From Thermoplasmata archaeon (GTDB lineage Archaea > Thermoplasmatota > Thermoplasmata > Lutacidiplasmatales > UBA184): 42,594 nucleotides of DNA. A program made the position numbers and the translations under genes. The first letter of the stretch is position 1, and every line of letters begins with the position of its first letter. The stretch lies in the NCBI GenBank assembly GCA_030037395.1, contig JASHRJ010000037.1, positions 1-42,594 of the forward strand. Reading direction: 5' to 3'. Below the pieces are notes generated by a model, which ran no database searches, had not been told where the DNA came from, and worked only from the letters and a program-made list of their open reading frames with translations. Positions 19,945-28,244 of this stretch are shown piece after piece.

Positions 19945-20877
19945 ATGCCGCGCAGCCCGGTCCGACCCCCCCCGGAGGCCCTGGGGGAGGAGGTGCGTCG
20001 GGTCTGGAACGCCAACGCGGCGTTCTGGGACGAGCGGATGGGGGACGGCAACTCGTTCCACCGCCAGCTGTTGCTCCCGGCCCTGGAGCGGCTGCTCTCG
20101 CTCTCGCGAGGGGAGCGGGTGCTCGAGATCGCGTGCGGGAACGGCCAGCTCGCGCGGTGGATGGCGGGCCGAGGCGTCCGGGTCGTCGCCACCGACCTGA
20201 GCGAGCGGCTGATCGAGCTCGCGCGCCAGCGCACCGACCTGCGCGGGACGGCGATCGACTACCGCCTCCTGGACGCCTCCGACCCGGGCGCCCTGGCGCG
20301 CCTCGGCCCCGGGGCGTTCGACGCGGTCGTGTGCAACATGGCGCTGATGGACATGCCGTCGATCGAGCCGCTCGCCGAGGCGATCCCCTCTCTCCTGCCC
20401 GCCGGCGGGCGGTTCGTCTTCTCCGTCACGCATCCCTGCTTCAACACCGGGGACTCGCGCAAGGTCGCCTCCGCTACCGACGAGGGCGGTCGCTTCGAGG
20501 AGACGCTCGGCGTCGAGGTGCGCCACTACCTCTCGCCGCGGACCGTGCGGGGGCTCGCGATGCTCGGCCAACCGGAGCCCCAGCCGTACTTCGAGCGGCC
20601 GCTGAGCCTGCTCCTCGGAACGTTCCTGCGGGCCGGTCTCGTCCTGGATGCCCTGGAGGAGCCCGCCTACCCCTCGCCCGAACCGGCGTCCGCCCCCTGG
20701 CACTCTTGGTCGAGGTTCGCGGAGATTCCCCCGGCGCTGGTCGTGCGCCTGCGGCCACGACCCCGCCGAGGGGGCCCGGCGCCGTTCCGAGCCCCGCCCG
20801 GCCGCCCGCGCTCCCCCCGCCGGCGGCATGCCGGTGGAGGAGGCGGGGCCGGGGTCCTGGGACCGACGCGGTCGTAG
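19945..20877 (+). CDS. SAM-dependent methyltransferase (class I)
   Basis: FWDERMGDGNSFHRQLLLPALERLLSLSRGERVLEIACGNGQLARWMAGRGVRVVATDLSERLIELARQR; low-complexity Pro/Arg C-terminal tail. Confidence 0.9.
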   Translation: MPRSPVRPPPEALGEEVRRVWNANAAFWDERMGDGNSFHRQLLLPALERLLSLSRGERVLEIACGNGQLARWMAGRGVRVVATDLSERLIELARQRTDLRGTAIDYRLLDASDPGALARLGPGAFDAVVCNMALMDMPSIEPLAEAIPSLLPAGGRFVFSVTHPCFNTGDSRKVASATDEGGRFEETLGVEVRHYLSPRTVRGLAMLGQPEPQPYFERPLSLLLGTFLRAGLVLDALEEPAYPSPEPASAPWHSWSRFAEIPPALVVRLRPRPRRGGPAPFRAPPGRPRSPRRRHAGGGGGAGVLGPTRS

Positions 20878-20948
20878 CCGGTCGAGGTCCGGGGGCGTTC
20901 CCCTCCGCCGACGCGCCGTTTTCAGGACGGGGGCCCTACCGAGCGGGG

Positions 20949-21542
20949 ATGCGAGCGCGCCCGGAGCCCCGGGTCCGTCTGCGGCCGATGTCCGAGGAGG
21001 AGTTCCGGGCCGCCGTCGTCCAGGGGATCGCCCGCCACGCCGCGGACCGGGTCCGGCGCGGGTGGTGGAGCGCGCGTGCGGCGAGGTCCGCGAGCCGGAG
21101 GGACTTCGCCCAGCTGCTCCCGAACGGTCGGAAGACCCCGCATCGCCACTTTCTCGCGGTGACCGACGCGAGGACGGGCGCGAGGGTGGGCGAGACCTGG
21201 TACCTCGCCGAACGGAAGGGCGGCCTGCCGCAGTTCTGGATCGACTGGCTGTGGATCGATCCCGAGCACCGCCGCCGGGGGTACGCCCGAGCCGTGCTCC
21301 GGCAGCTCGCGGAGGAGGCGGCCCGCCGGGGCGCGTCGCGCGTCGGGCTCAACGTCCTGGCCGACAACCGACCGGCGCTCGCCCTGTACGCGCAGCTCGG
21401 CTACCGGCCGACAGCGCACCACCTCGCGGCGCCGGTCGGTCCTACTCGGTCGAGACGTCCGAGCGCAGGTAGGCGCGGATCGCGAGCCCCAGGACCACCG
21501 CGGTCGCGGCGACGAGCCCGAGCATCTCGTAGCCGTTCGTGA
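20949..21542 (+). CDS. GNAT-family N-acetyltransferase
   Basis: FWIDWLWIDPEHRRRGYARAVLRQLAEEAARRGASRVGLNVLADNRPALALYAQLGYR. C-terminus runs 101 nt into the convergent ABC permease gene. Confidence 0.87.
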   Translation: MRARPEPRVRLRPMSEEEFRAAVVQGIARHAADRVRRGWWSARAARSASRRDFAQLLPNGRKTPHRHFLAVTDARTGARVGETWYLAERKGGLPQFWIDWLWIDPEHRRRGYARAVLRQLAEEAARRGASRVGLNVLADNRPALALYAQLGYRPTAHHLAAPVGPTRSRRPSAGRRGSRAPGPPRSRRRARASRSRS

Positions 21543-22209
21543 CCCCGAGGGTGCCCAGGTACCCCGCGCGCGCGGTGTCGGCGACGTACGTCAGCGGGTT
21601 CGCGGCGAACAGCACCCGGAGCGACAGCGGGAGGGCCGGCGTCGACGGGTAGAAGACCGTCGAGGCGAAGTTGACGAAGAAGATCAGGAGCACCTGGATG
21701 CTGTTGTAGGCGTTGTTCGACTTCACCTTGGCCGAGATCAGGAGCATCAGCGACCCGAAGAAGATCGAGCCGACCGCGATCGCCCCGTAGATCGCGACCG
21801 CCCCGGTCCAGCTGGCGACCGTCGAGCGGAGCAGGACGGCGGCCAGCGCGAGCATGACCGTCGCCCCCCCGAGCCCGAAGAGGAGCGAGGTGAGCATGAT
21901 CCCGAACAGGTACTCCGTGCGGGTGAACGGGCCGACGAGGAGCTGGCTGAGCATCCCCCAGCGCCGGTCCGCCCAGAGCATGCTGCCGCCGACCGTCCCG
22001 GCCATCACCGCCTGGAACGCCATGATCCCGGGGGCGAGGAACGATAGGTAGCTCGTGCCGGCGCCGCCGCTCGAGGAGAACGACTGGAAGCCGAACCCGA
22101 AGAACACGAGGTACATCGCCGGCAGGCCGAGGAGGATGACGAGGCTCGCCGGGTCGGTGTTGACCCGGACGTTCCGGTAGATCAGCCGGACGAGGTTAGG
22201 GGCGGCCAG
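21442..22209 (-). CDS. ABC-2 type transporter permease (start codon uncertain; CTG 22209 candidate, first ATG 22116)
   Basis: NLVRLIYRNVRVNTDPASLVILLGLPAMYLVFFGFGFQSFS...GGSMLWADRRWGMLSQLLVGPFTRTEYLFGIML...NPLTYVADTARAGYLG; adjacent to an ABC ATPase. Confidence 0.85.
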   Translation of the reverse strand: MAAPNLVRLIYRNVRVNTDPASLVILLGLPAMYLVFFGFGFQSFSSSGGAGTSYLSFLAPGIMAFQAVMAGTVGGSMLWADRRWGMLSQLLVGPFTRTEYLFGIMLTSLLFGLGGATVMLALAAVLLRSTVASWTGAVAIYGAIAVGSIFFGSLMLLISAKVKSNNAYNSIQVLLIFFVNFASTVFYPSTPALPLSLRVLFAANPLTYVADTARAGYLGTLGVTNGYEMLGLVAATAVVLGLAIRAYLRSDVSTE

Positions 22210-23167
22210 CTCCCTCCCCTCCGGATCCGATCGACTGCAGGAAGACGTCCTCGAGGGTGTTCTGCCGCACCGTGAGCCACTCGAGCTGTACCCCGAGCTG
22301 CTGCGCCAGCTCGACGATGGCGGCCAACGCCGTCTTCGGTTCCTCCACCAGCACGACCGCGCTCGGGCCGCGCGCGGTCACCGTGGCCGACGGCCCGAGC
22401 CGACCGGCGAGCGCGGGGAAGAACCGGGCGCCGTCCTGCGGCCCGACGGTGAGGTCGATCGTCTTGCGCCCGCCGTACAGCCGCTTGAGGTTCGCCACCG
22501 TGTCGAGCGCGAGGATCCGGCCCTCGTCGATCACCGCCACGCGGTCGCACAGGTAGTCGGCCTCCTCGAGGTTGTGCGTCGTGAAGACGACGGTGAGGCC
22601 GCGCCGCGCCTCCGTCCGGATCGAGTCGAGCAGGACGCGGCGCATCACGACGTCCAGCCCGATCGTCGGCTCGTCGAGGAACAGGATCTCCATGTCGTGC
22701 ATGAACTCCCGAGCGACCTGGACCCGTCGCTTCTGGCCGCCCGAGATATCGAACGACCGACGGTGTCGGAACTCCGCGAGCCCGAACCGCTCGATCAGCG
22801 CTTCCCGGCGCTCGGTGCGCTCCGGTTTCGGGACCTTCCACAGGTAGCCGTACAGGTCGAGGTTCCCTTCGACCGTGGTGAACTCGAACGACTCCCCCTG
22901 CTGCACGACCCCGATCCGCTCCCGGATGCGCCGGCCCTCGTGCCGGGGGTCGTGCCCGAGCACGCGCAGGGTCCCGGAGGTCGGCTGGATCAGCGTGGTC
23001 ATCGCCTTGATGAGGGTCGACTTGCCCGCCCCGTTGCGGCCGAGCAGGCCGAACACCTCCCCCCGGGCGACCGTGAAGTCGACGCCGGCGAGCGCGAGCC
23101 GACGCCCGTCGTACGAGTGTTGGAGGGCCTCGGCGAGGATCGCCGGTTCGGCCGCGCCCGAGTTCAG
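22196..23167 (-). CDS. ABC-2 type transporter ATP-binding protein (start codon uncertain; CTG 23167 candidate)
   Basis: ILAEALQHSYDGRRLALAGVDFTVARGEVFGLLGRNGAGKSTLIKAM, FDISGGQKRRVQVAREFMHDMEILFLDEPTIGLD. No in-frame ATG/GTG/TTG between the in-frame TAA (~23270) and GTG 23056. Confidence 0.9.
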   Translation of the reverse strand: MNSGAAEPAILAEALQHSYDGRRLALAGVDFTVARGEVFGLLGRNGAGKSTLIKAMTTLIQPTSGTLRVLGHDPRHEGRRIRERIGVVQQGESFEFTTVEGNLDLYGYLWKVPKPERTERREALIERFGLAEFRHRRSFDISGGQKRRVQVAREFMHDMEILFLDEPTIGLDVVMRRVLLDSIRTEARRGLTVVFTTHNLEEADYLCDRVAVIDEGRILALDTVANLKRLYGGRKTIDLTVGPQDGARFFPALAGRLGPSATVTARGPSAVVLVEEPKTALAAIVELAQQLGVQLEWLTVRQNTLEDVFLQSIGSGGEGAGRP

Positions 23168-23389
23168 CGTCCCGATCCCCTCCGCGCGAGCCCCGCACGG
23201 CCGCGCGGTCCGGGACGGACCGGGGCCCCCTCGAGGTTCTGCGCGGCACCGACCGCGGTGCCGGGTTTAAAGCTGGCTCACGCTCGGAGAGCTCCGCGCG
23301 AGCGCGGCGGCCCGCCCGTCGCTCGCGCCTCGCCGCGTCGCCGTTTGTAAACGACAACCTCCATCCCCCGACGGCGGCTCCCACGGCCG

Positions 23390-24616
23390 GTGTCGCGGTG
23401 GGGCGGCTACCGGGAGCTCCTCGGCCACCGTCGCTTCCTGCTCTACGAGGCGTCGTCGACCGCCGCCAGCGTCGGCTACTCGGTGTACGCGGTCTCGGTC
23501 CCTTGGCTCGCGCTCGACCTTTCCGGAGGCCTCCTGCTCGTCGGCCTGGTGCTGCTGGCCGAGTACGGGGCCTACACCCTGACGTTCCTGGTCGCGCCGT
23601 GGGTCGACCGGGCGCGGAACAAGCGCACGGTGTTCCTCGCCTGCTACCCGGCCCAGGCGCTCGCCGCCGCCGCGATCGGCTGGGGCCTCGTGGACCATCG
23701 CCTTGGTCCGGGGCTGCTGCTGGTGCTGGTCGCCGGGATCTCGTTCCTCTGGGACTTCGCCTGGGCGGCGTACAACGTCGTCCCCCGCCTGTTGCTCTCC
23801 CAGGACCAGCTGTTCCGCGCCCAGGGCCTGGGGGGGATCTTCGGCGGTGCGACGCAGCTCGGAGGTTTCGCCGGAGGTGCGGCGCTGGTGGTCCTGGTCG
23901 GGCCCGCGGGGGGGATGTGGCTGTACGCGGCCCTCCTCGCCGCCGGCACGGCGATCGCCGCCACGGTCTCCCTGCCGTCCGCGGGCCCGGCCCCGGCGAG
24001 GCCGAGCTACCGGGCGGAGTTCCTCGCCGGCTGGCGGCACTTCGCGCGGCATGCCGAGCGCTCGCTCCTCCCGCTCGGCGCCTCCGAGCTGCTGCGGGGA
24101 TTCTTCGTGGCGGCGCCGGCCCTGCTGATCACGCTGGTCGCGGCCCGGTCGCTGGGAGGGAGCGCGGCGGGCTACGGGGTCCTGTTCGTCGCCTTCGTGG
24201 TGGGAGGGGTCGCCGCCGGCGTCCTGCTCGGGGAGCTCAACCCCCGCCGGACGGTCGGCGCGCTCCTCCCGGTCGCGGCGGCGGTCGAGGGGGTCGCCCT
24301 GCTCGGAGCGGTGGCGTTCGCCCCGCGGGTGCTCCCGGGGGCGCTGCTCTGGGGGATCGTGGGGGCCTCCGGGACCGTCTACCTGACCTCGGCGTACACC
24401 TTCCTGCGCGGGGCGTTCCCTCCCGAGGAGCTCGCCCGGATCTCCGCGAACCTCTACCTGTTCACCGGCCTGGCGAGCTCCGCCGGGGCGTTCGTCCTCG
24501 GCGAGCTGGCGAGCGCCGGCTCGGCGTGGCTCCTCGGCGGGGTCGTCGGCGTAGGGTACCTTGTGCTCGCGGCGCTGGTCGCGTCGGTCCCCTCGATACG
24601 TCGGCTGGCGTTCTAG
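23390..24616 (+). CDS. Major facilitator superfamily transporter
   Basis: Multiple hydrophobic helices; APWVDRARNKRTVFLACYPAQALAAAAIG loop motif. GTG start; A/T-rich gtttgtaaac upstream. Confidence 0.88.
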   Translation: MSRWGGYRELLGHRRFLLYEASSTAASVGYSVYAVSVPWLALDLSGGLLLVGLVLLAEYGAYTLTFLVAPWVDRARNKRTVFLACYPAQALAAAAIGWGLVDHRLGPGLLLVLVAGISFLWDFAWAAYNVVPRLLLSQDQLFRAQGLGGIFGGATQLGGFAGGAALVVLVGPAGGMWLYAALLAAGTAIAATVSLPSAGPAPARPSYRAEFLAGWRHFARHAERSLLPLGASELLRGFFVAAPALLITLVAARSLGGSAAGYGVLFVAFVVGGVAAGVLLGELNPRRTVGALLPVAAAVEGVALLGAVAFAPRVLPGALLWGIVGASGTVYLTSAYTFLRGAFPPEELARISANLYLFTGLASSAGAFVLGELASAGSAWLLGGVVGVGYLVLAALVASVPSIRRLAF

Positions 24617-24701
24617 CCTCGGCGGGGTCGCGCCCCGCCTCGAACGATACCCTTAAGAAACGACCCCGCCGTCGAGCCGGCGGACGGCAGAGGTCCTCAC
24701 C

Positions 24702-25082
24702 ATGATGAAGAAGAGCGGCATCCTCCGGCGGCACCACGGCAACGAGACGTTGGAAGAGGGATCGTTCCTCGACCTGGGCTCCATGCAGTTCGAGGACGAG
24801 GCGGGCGCGCTCTCCGGCGTGCACGGCACGGTCCGCCTGGCGGAGCTCCTCCGCTTCGAGGACCTGCACACGGTCTCCAAGTTCGCCTACCAGGGGGACG
24901 TCGTCCTGGTGGACTATACCTCGATCGCCAACGACCAGATCGCCATGAAGCGCATGAGCGTCGACCTCAAGAACGTCGCACGGGATACCGGCGGCGATGT
25001 CGCCGGCATCGCGAAGAACCTCCTCGCCATCACTCCCGCGGGGATCCGAATCGACCGCCAAAAGATCCGACCGTCCTTCTAG
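24702..25082 (+). CDS. sepF: Archaeal cell-division protein SepF (DUF552 family)
   Basis: GTVRLAELLRFEDLHTVSKFAYQGDVVLVDYTSIANDQIAMKRMSVDLKNVARDTGGDVAGIAKNLLAITPAGIRIDRQKIR. Confidence 0.88.
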   Translation: MMKKSGILRRHHGNETLEEGSFLDLGSMQFEDEAGALSGVHGTVRLAELLRFEDLHTVSKFAYQGDVVLVDYTSIANDQIAMKRMSVDLKNVARDTGGDVAGIAKNLLAITPAGIRIDRQKIRPSF

Positions 25083-26619
25083 CGCGGGCGTCCCGGTCCG
25101 CGTCGCGCTCGCCGCGGGCGACGAGCTGCGGGCCCGTCCGGACGTCATCGTCCGGGGGGTCTTCGAGCGCGGGACGGACGACGCGGCGCTCCCCACGCCC
25201 CTCGCCGCGGTCGACGCCGTCACCGGCGGAGTCGTCCGCCGCGCCTGGGACCGCCGGGAGTTCGTCGGCAAGCGCAAGGAGCTGACGGTCTTTCACCGCC
25301 CCGACGACAGCGGGCGGATCGTCCTGGTCGGGCTCGGACCCCGGGCCACGCACACCGCCGAGCGCGTCCGGCGGGCGGCGGCCGAGGTGGTCAAGAGCCT
25401 CCGCGGCCGCGGGGCCGCGTCGATCGGCTTCGGCCTGCCGTCGTTCGTCGCCCGGCCGGTCGACGCGGCGACCGCCGTTCGGGCGCTGGTCGACGGCGCC
25501 GTGCTCGGCAGCTACGAGTTCCTGCGGTACAAGCCGAACCCCGACCACGGCGCCGAGCAGGTGACGATCCATGCCGGCGAGCACGGTCCGCGGCCGAGCC
25601 GGGCGCTCGCAGTCGCCTTCGACGAGCAGCGGACCATCGCCGAGTCGGTGGTCTGGACCCGGGAGATCGCGAACCTGCCGGCGGACACCGCCACCCCGGC
25701 GCGCCTCGCGGAGGAGGCGTCGCGCCTCGGTCCCGAGCTCGGGCTCAAGGTGACCGTCTTCGACGAGGCCGAGCTCGCCCGGCTCGGCTGCGGGGGGCTG
25801 CTCGCGGTCGGGGGGGGCTCGTCGCACCCGCCCCGGATGATCATCCTCGAGTATCCCGGACGGGGCAAGCACCCTCGGACCGTGGCCTTGGTCGGCAAAG
25901 GGATCACCTTCGACTCCGGCGGCATCTCGATCAAGGACGCCCCGCAGATGTCGTACATGAAGTTCGACAAGTCGGGCGCGATGGCGGTCCTGGGGGCCGT
26001 GCGGGCGGCGGCCCTCCTCCGCGTCGCCCCGAAGGTCGTCGGGATCCTCTGCTGCGCCGAGAACCTCCCGAGCGGCCACGCCTACCGGCCCGGGGACGTC
26101 GTCCGGACGTTCGGCGGGAAGACGATCGAGGTCCTGAACACCGACGCCGAGGGCCGGGTCGTCCTCAGCGACGGGCTCGGCTACGCGACCGCGACGTACC
26201 GCCCGGACGTCCTGATCGACGTCGCGACCCTCACCGGCGCCGAGGTGGTCGCGCTCGGGGACGACACCGCCGGTCTCGTGGCCGTCGACGAAGCGCTCGC
26301 CCGCGGCCTCCTGGCCGCGTCCCGGGCCACCGGCGAGCCGATCTGGCGGATGCCGCTCACCGACTACCACCGCGAGCTGGTCCGCAGCGACCTCGCGGAC
26401 GTCCGCAACTCGATCGAGATCCCGCTCGCCGGGATGCTCACCGCCTCGGCGTTCCTCGAAACGTTCACCGGTGGCGCCCGGTGGGCGCACCTCGACATCG
26501 CCGGGCCGGCGTACACCACGATCACCACCCGGAAGTACCAGCCGGCGTACCAGAACATCGGCGCCACCGCGTTCGGCGTCCGCCTGCTGGTGCGCTACCT
26601 GCTCGACGCGACGGCCTGA
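25081..26619 (+). CDS. pepA: Leucyl aminopeptidase (M17 family); precise start unresolved
   Basis: VALVGKGITFDSGGISIKDAPQMSYMKFDKSGAMAVLGAVRAAAL, LNTDAEGRVVLSDGLGYA. In-frame ATG only at 24997, inside sepF; none at the homology-implied start (~25090). Confidence 0.93.
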   Translation, partial: SAGVPVRVALAAGDELRARPDVIVRGVFERGTDDAALPTPLAAVDAVTGGVVRRAWDRREFVGKRKELTVFHRPDDSGRIVLVGLGPRATHTAERVRRAAAEVVKSLRGRGAASIGFGLPSFVARPVDAATAVRALVDGAVLGSYEFLRYKPNPDHGAEQVTIHAGEHGPRPSRALAVAFDEQRTIAESVVWTREIANLPADTATPARLAEEASRLGPELGLKVTVFDEAELARLGCGGLLAVGGGSSHPPRMIILEYPGRGKHPRTVALVGKGITFDSGGISIKDAPQMSYMKFDKSGAMAVLGAVRAAALLRVAPKVVGILCCAENLPSGHAYRPGDVVRTFGGKTIEVLNTDAEGRVVLSDGLGYATATYRPDVLIDVATLTGAEVVALGDDTAGLVAVDEALARGLLAASRATGEPIWRMPLTDYHRELVRSDLADVRNSIEIPLAGMLTASAFLETFTGGARWAHLDIAGPAYTTITTRKYQPAYQNIGATAFGVRLLVRYLLDATA

Positions 26620-26640
26620 CGGCCGGCGGGCCCGGTCGGC

Positions 26641-28116
26641 CTACGCGGCGACGACCTGGACGCTCTCTCCGCCGTGCCGGCTCGCCCGGGGCCGGACCTC
26701 GCAGAACAGCGGGGTGTAGTAGCCGCCGCCGGTGATCAGGGCGACCCCGACCGGCAGCGACTGGATCATCTGCGTCATCCCGTCGGTGAGCCCCTCGATC
26801 GACTGGGCGATCGCCCTCAGGTCGAGAGGGTTCGTCACCTGCAGGATCAGCTGGGTGTTGCACTGCGACAGCACGCTCTTGTCGATCCGGGCCGCCCGCT
26901 GCGTGACCGCGCAGAGGCCGAGGCCGAACTTGCGCCCCTCGCTGGCGATGTTCTTGAGGACCCTGGAGCAGGTGGCGGTCCCCTGCTGCGGCGCGAAGTT
27001 GTGCGCCTCCTCGATGACGAGGAACAACGGCGGGATCTTCTCCTTCTTCCGGTTCTCGAACAGCGTCGCGGCGATCCGGGCGACCACCAGCTCCTGGACG
27101 TCCGGCGCGATCCCCCGGAGGTTCACGAGGGTCGCGCCCCCGCGCTGGACGAGGTCGTTGAGGCTGGTGCCGACCGGCCCGAGCAGTTTGGTCTGCTCCA
27201 CGTACTCGAGGCGCTCGCGGAGCGTCTCCGCGACCGCCCCCTCCGTCATCTCGGCGGCCCGCACGAGATCCTTGACCGCGTACTCGGGGTTCGCCTGCGC
27301 GACCCGCTCCAGCAGCTGCTTGAGCGGCCCGAGGTAGGTCTTGATGTTCGTCAGGCCCATGAACACGAGGAGGTCGCGCGGGTCGGTGTGGCGGAGCGAG
27401 AAGGTGAGCGGCTTCGCGGACGGGTTCAAGGAAACGTCCGGCGAGTACTCCTGGACCTGGCGGCCGAACCCCTGCACCTCGACGCCGAACCGGCCGGTCG
27501 CCGCGTTCTTCTCCGCCGGCGCGCGCAGCGAGCCGTACTCGCCGTGCGGGTCGATGATCACGCAGGTGACCTTGTGGCGGAGGAGCTCCTCGATCAGCAC
27601 GCCGAGGAGGTAGCTCTTGCCGCCGCCGGTCTTCGCGAGGACGCTCACGTGGCGCTGGACGAGCTGGTTGATGTCGAGCTCGACCCGCAGGTTGTGGTTG
27701 CGCAGCAGCCCCACGTAGGCGCCGGTCGCCGGCCGGTGCTTCAGCCCGAGGACCTCGGCGATCAGCGGCTCGTCCGCGCGGAAGACGTGCGCGCCGGGCC
27801 GGAACGGGATCGTAGGGCACTTCACGATCCCGCCGGGGTCGCGGTAGCCGAGGATCCGCGAGACCCCGAGCAGGTTCTGGTGGATCGCGATCTCGTCGCT
27901 CCCGGCGAGCGCGCCGGCGCGGGCGAGGTCGAAGTCGCTCGTCCGGCGCAGGTCGTCCAGCTGGCAGAGGACCTTGCCGTGCAGCTCGTCCTCGACGGCG
28001 AGGTAGTCCCCCCGCTCGACCGGCCGCGTCAGGAGAACGTGGAACTGGCCGAGGCCGACGTCCCCGAAGATGCGGCCCACTTCCTCCACGGCGCGTTCCA
28101 TCCGGGGGTCCGGCAT
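26641..28116 (-). CDS. herA: HerA-family DNA translocase/helicase ATPase
   Basis: RHVSVLAKTGGGKSYLLGVLIEELLRHKVTCVIIDPHGEYGSL, PPLFLVIEEAHNFAPQQGTATCSRVLKNIASEGRKFGLGLCAVTQRAARIDKSVLSQCNTQLILQVTNPLDLRAI. Confidence 0.95.
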   Translation of the reverse strand: MPDPRMERAVEEVGRIFGDVGLGQFHVLLTRPVERGDYLAVEDELHGKVLCQLDDLRRTSDFDLARAGALAGSDEIAIHQNLLGVSRILGYRDPGGIVKCPTIPFRPGAHVFRADEPLIAEVLGLKHRPATGAYVGLLRNHNLRVELDINQLVQRHVSVLAKTGGGKSYLLGVLIEELLRHKVTCVIIDPHGEYGSLRAPAEKNAATGRFGVEVQGFGRQVQEYSPDVSLNPSAKPLTFSLRHTDPRDLLVFMGLTNIKTYLGPLKQLLERVAQANPEYAVKDLVRAAEMTEGAVAETLRERLEYVEQTKLLGPVGTSLNDLVQRGGATLVNLRGIAPDVQELVVARIAATLFENRKKEKIPPLFLVIEEAHNFAPQQGTATCSRVLKNIASEGRKFGLGLCAVTQRAARIDKSVLSQCNTQLILQVTNPLDLRAIAQSIEGLTDGMTQMIQSLPVGVALITGGGYYTPLFCEVRPRASRHGGESVQVVAA

Positions 28117-28173
28117 ATTAGCATGATGCGGCAGACGAACTCCCTCGGCGGCGCGCGGCGGCCCGCTCCGGAG

Positions 28174-28184
28174 CCTTTATATCG
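28174..28184. promoter_or_regulatory. Possible bidirectional TATA element between herA and the COG1340-like gene
   Basis: cctttatatcg reads tttatat on + and cgatataaagg on -, within the 128-nt divergent intergenic region. Confidence 0.5.
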
Positions 28185-28244
28185 AGAGGATTTTTCGAAA
28201 CGACCCCCGCCTCGACCAAGCCGCCGCGGCGGACGGGTGGCCGA

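Noticed and set aside
16689-20234. 1181-aa minus-strand ORF across nmd3 and the propeller gene
   Set aside because: Out of frame with the propeller repeats and antisense to nmd3; compositionally Arg/Gly-rich.
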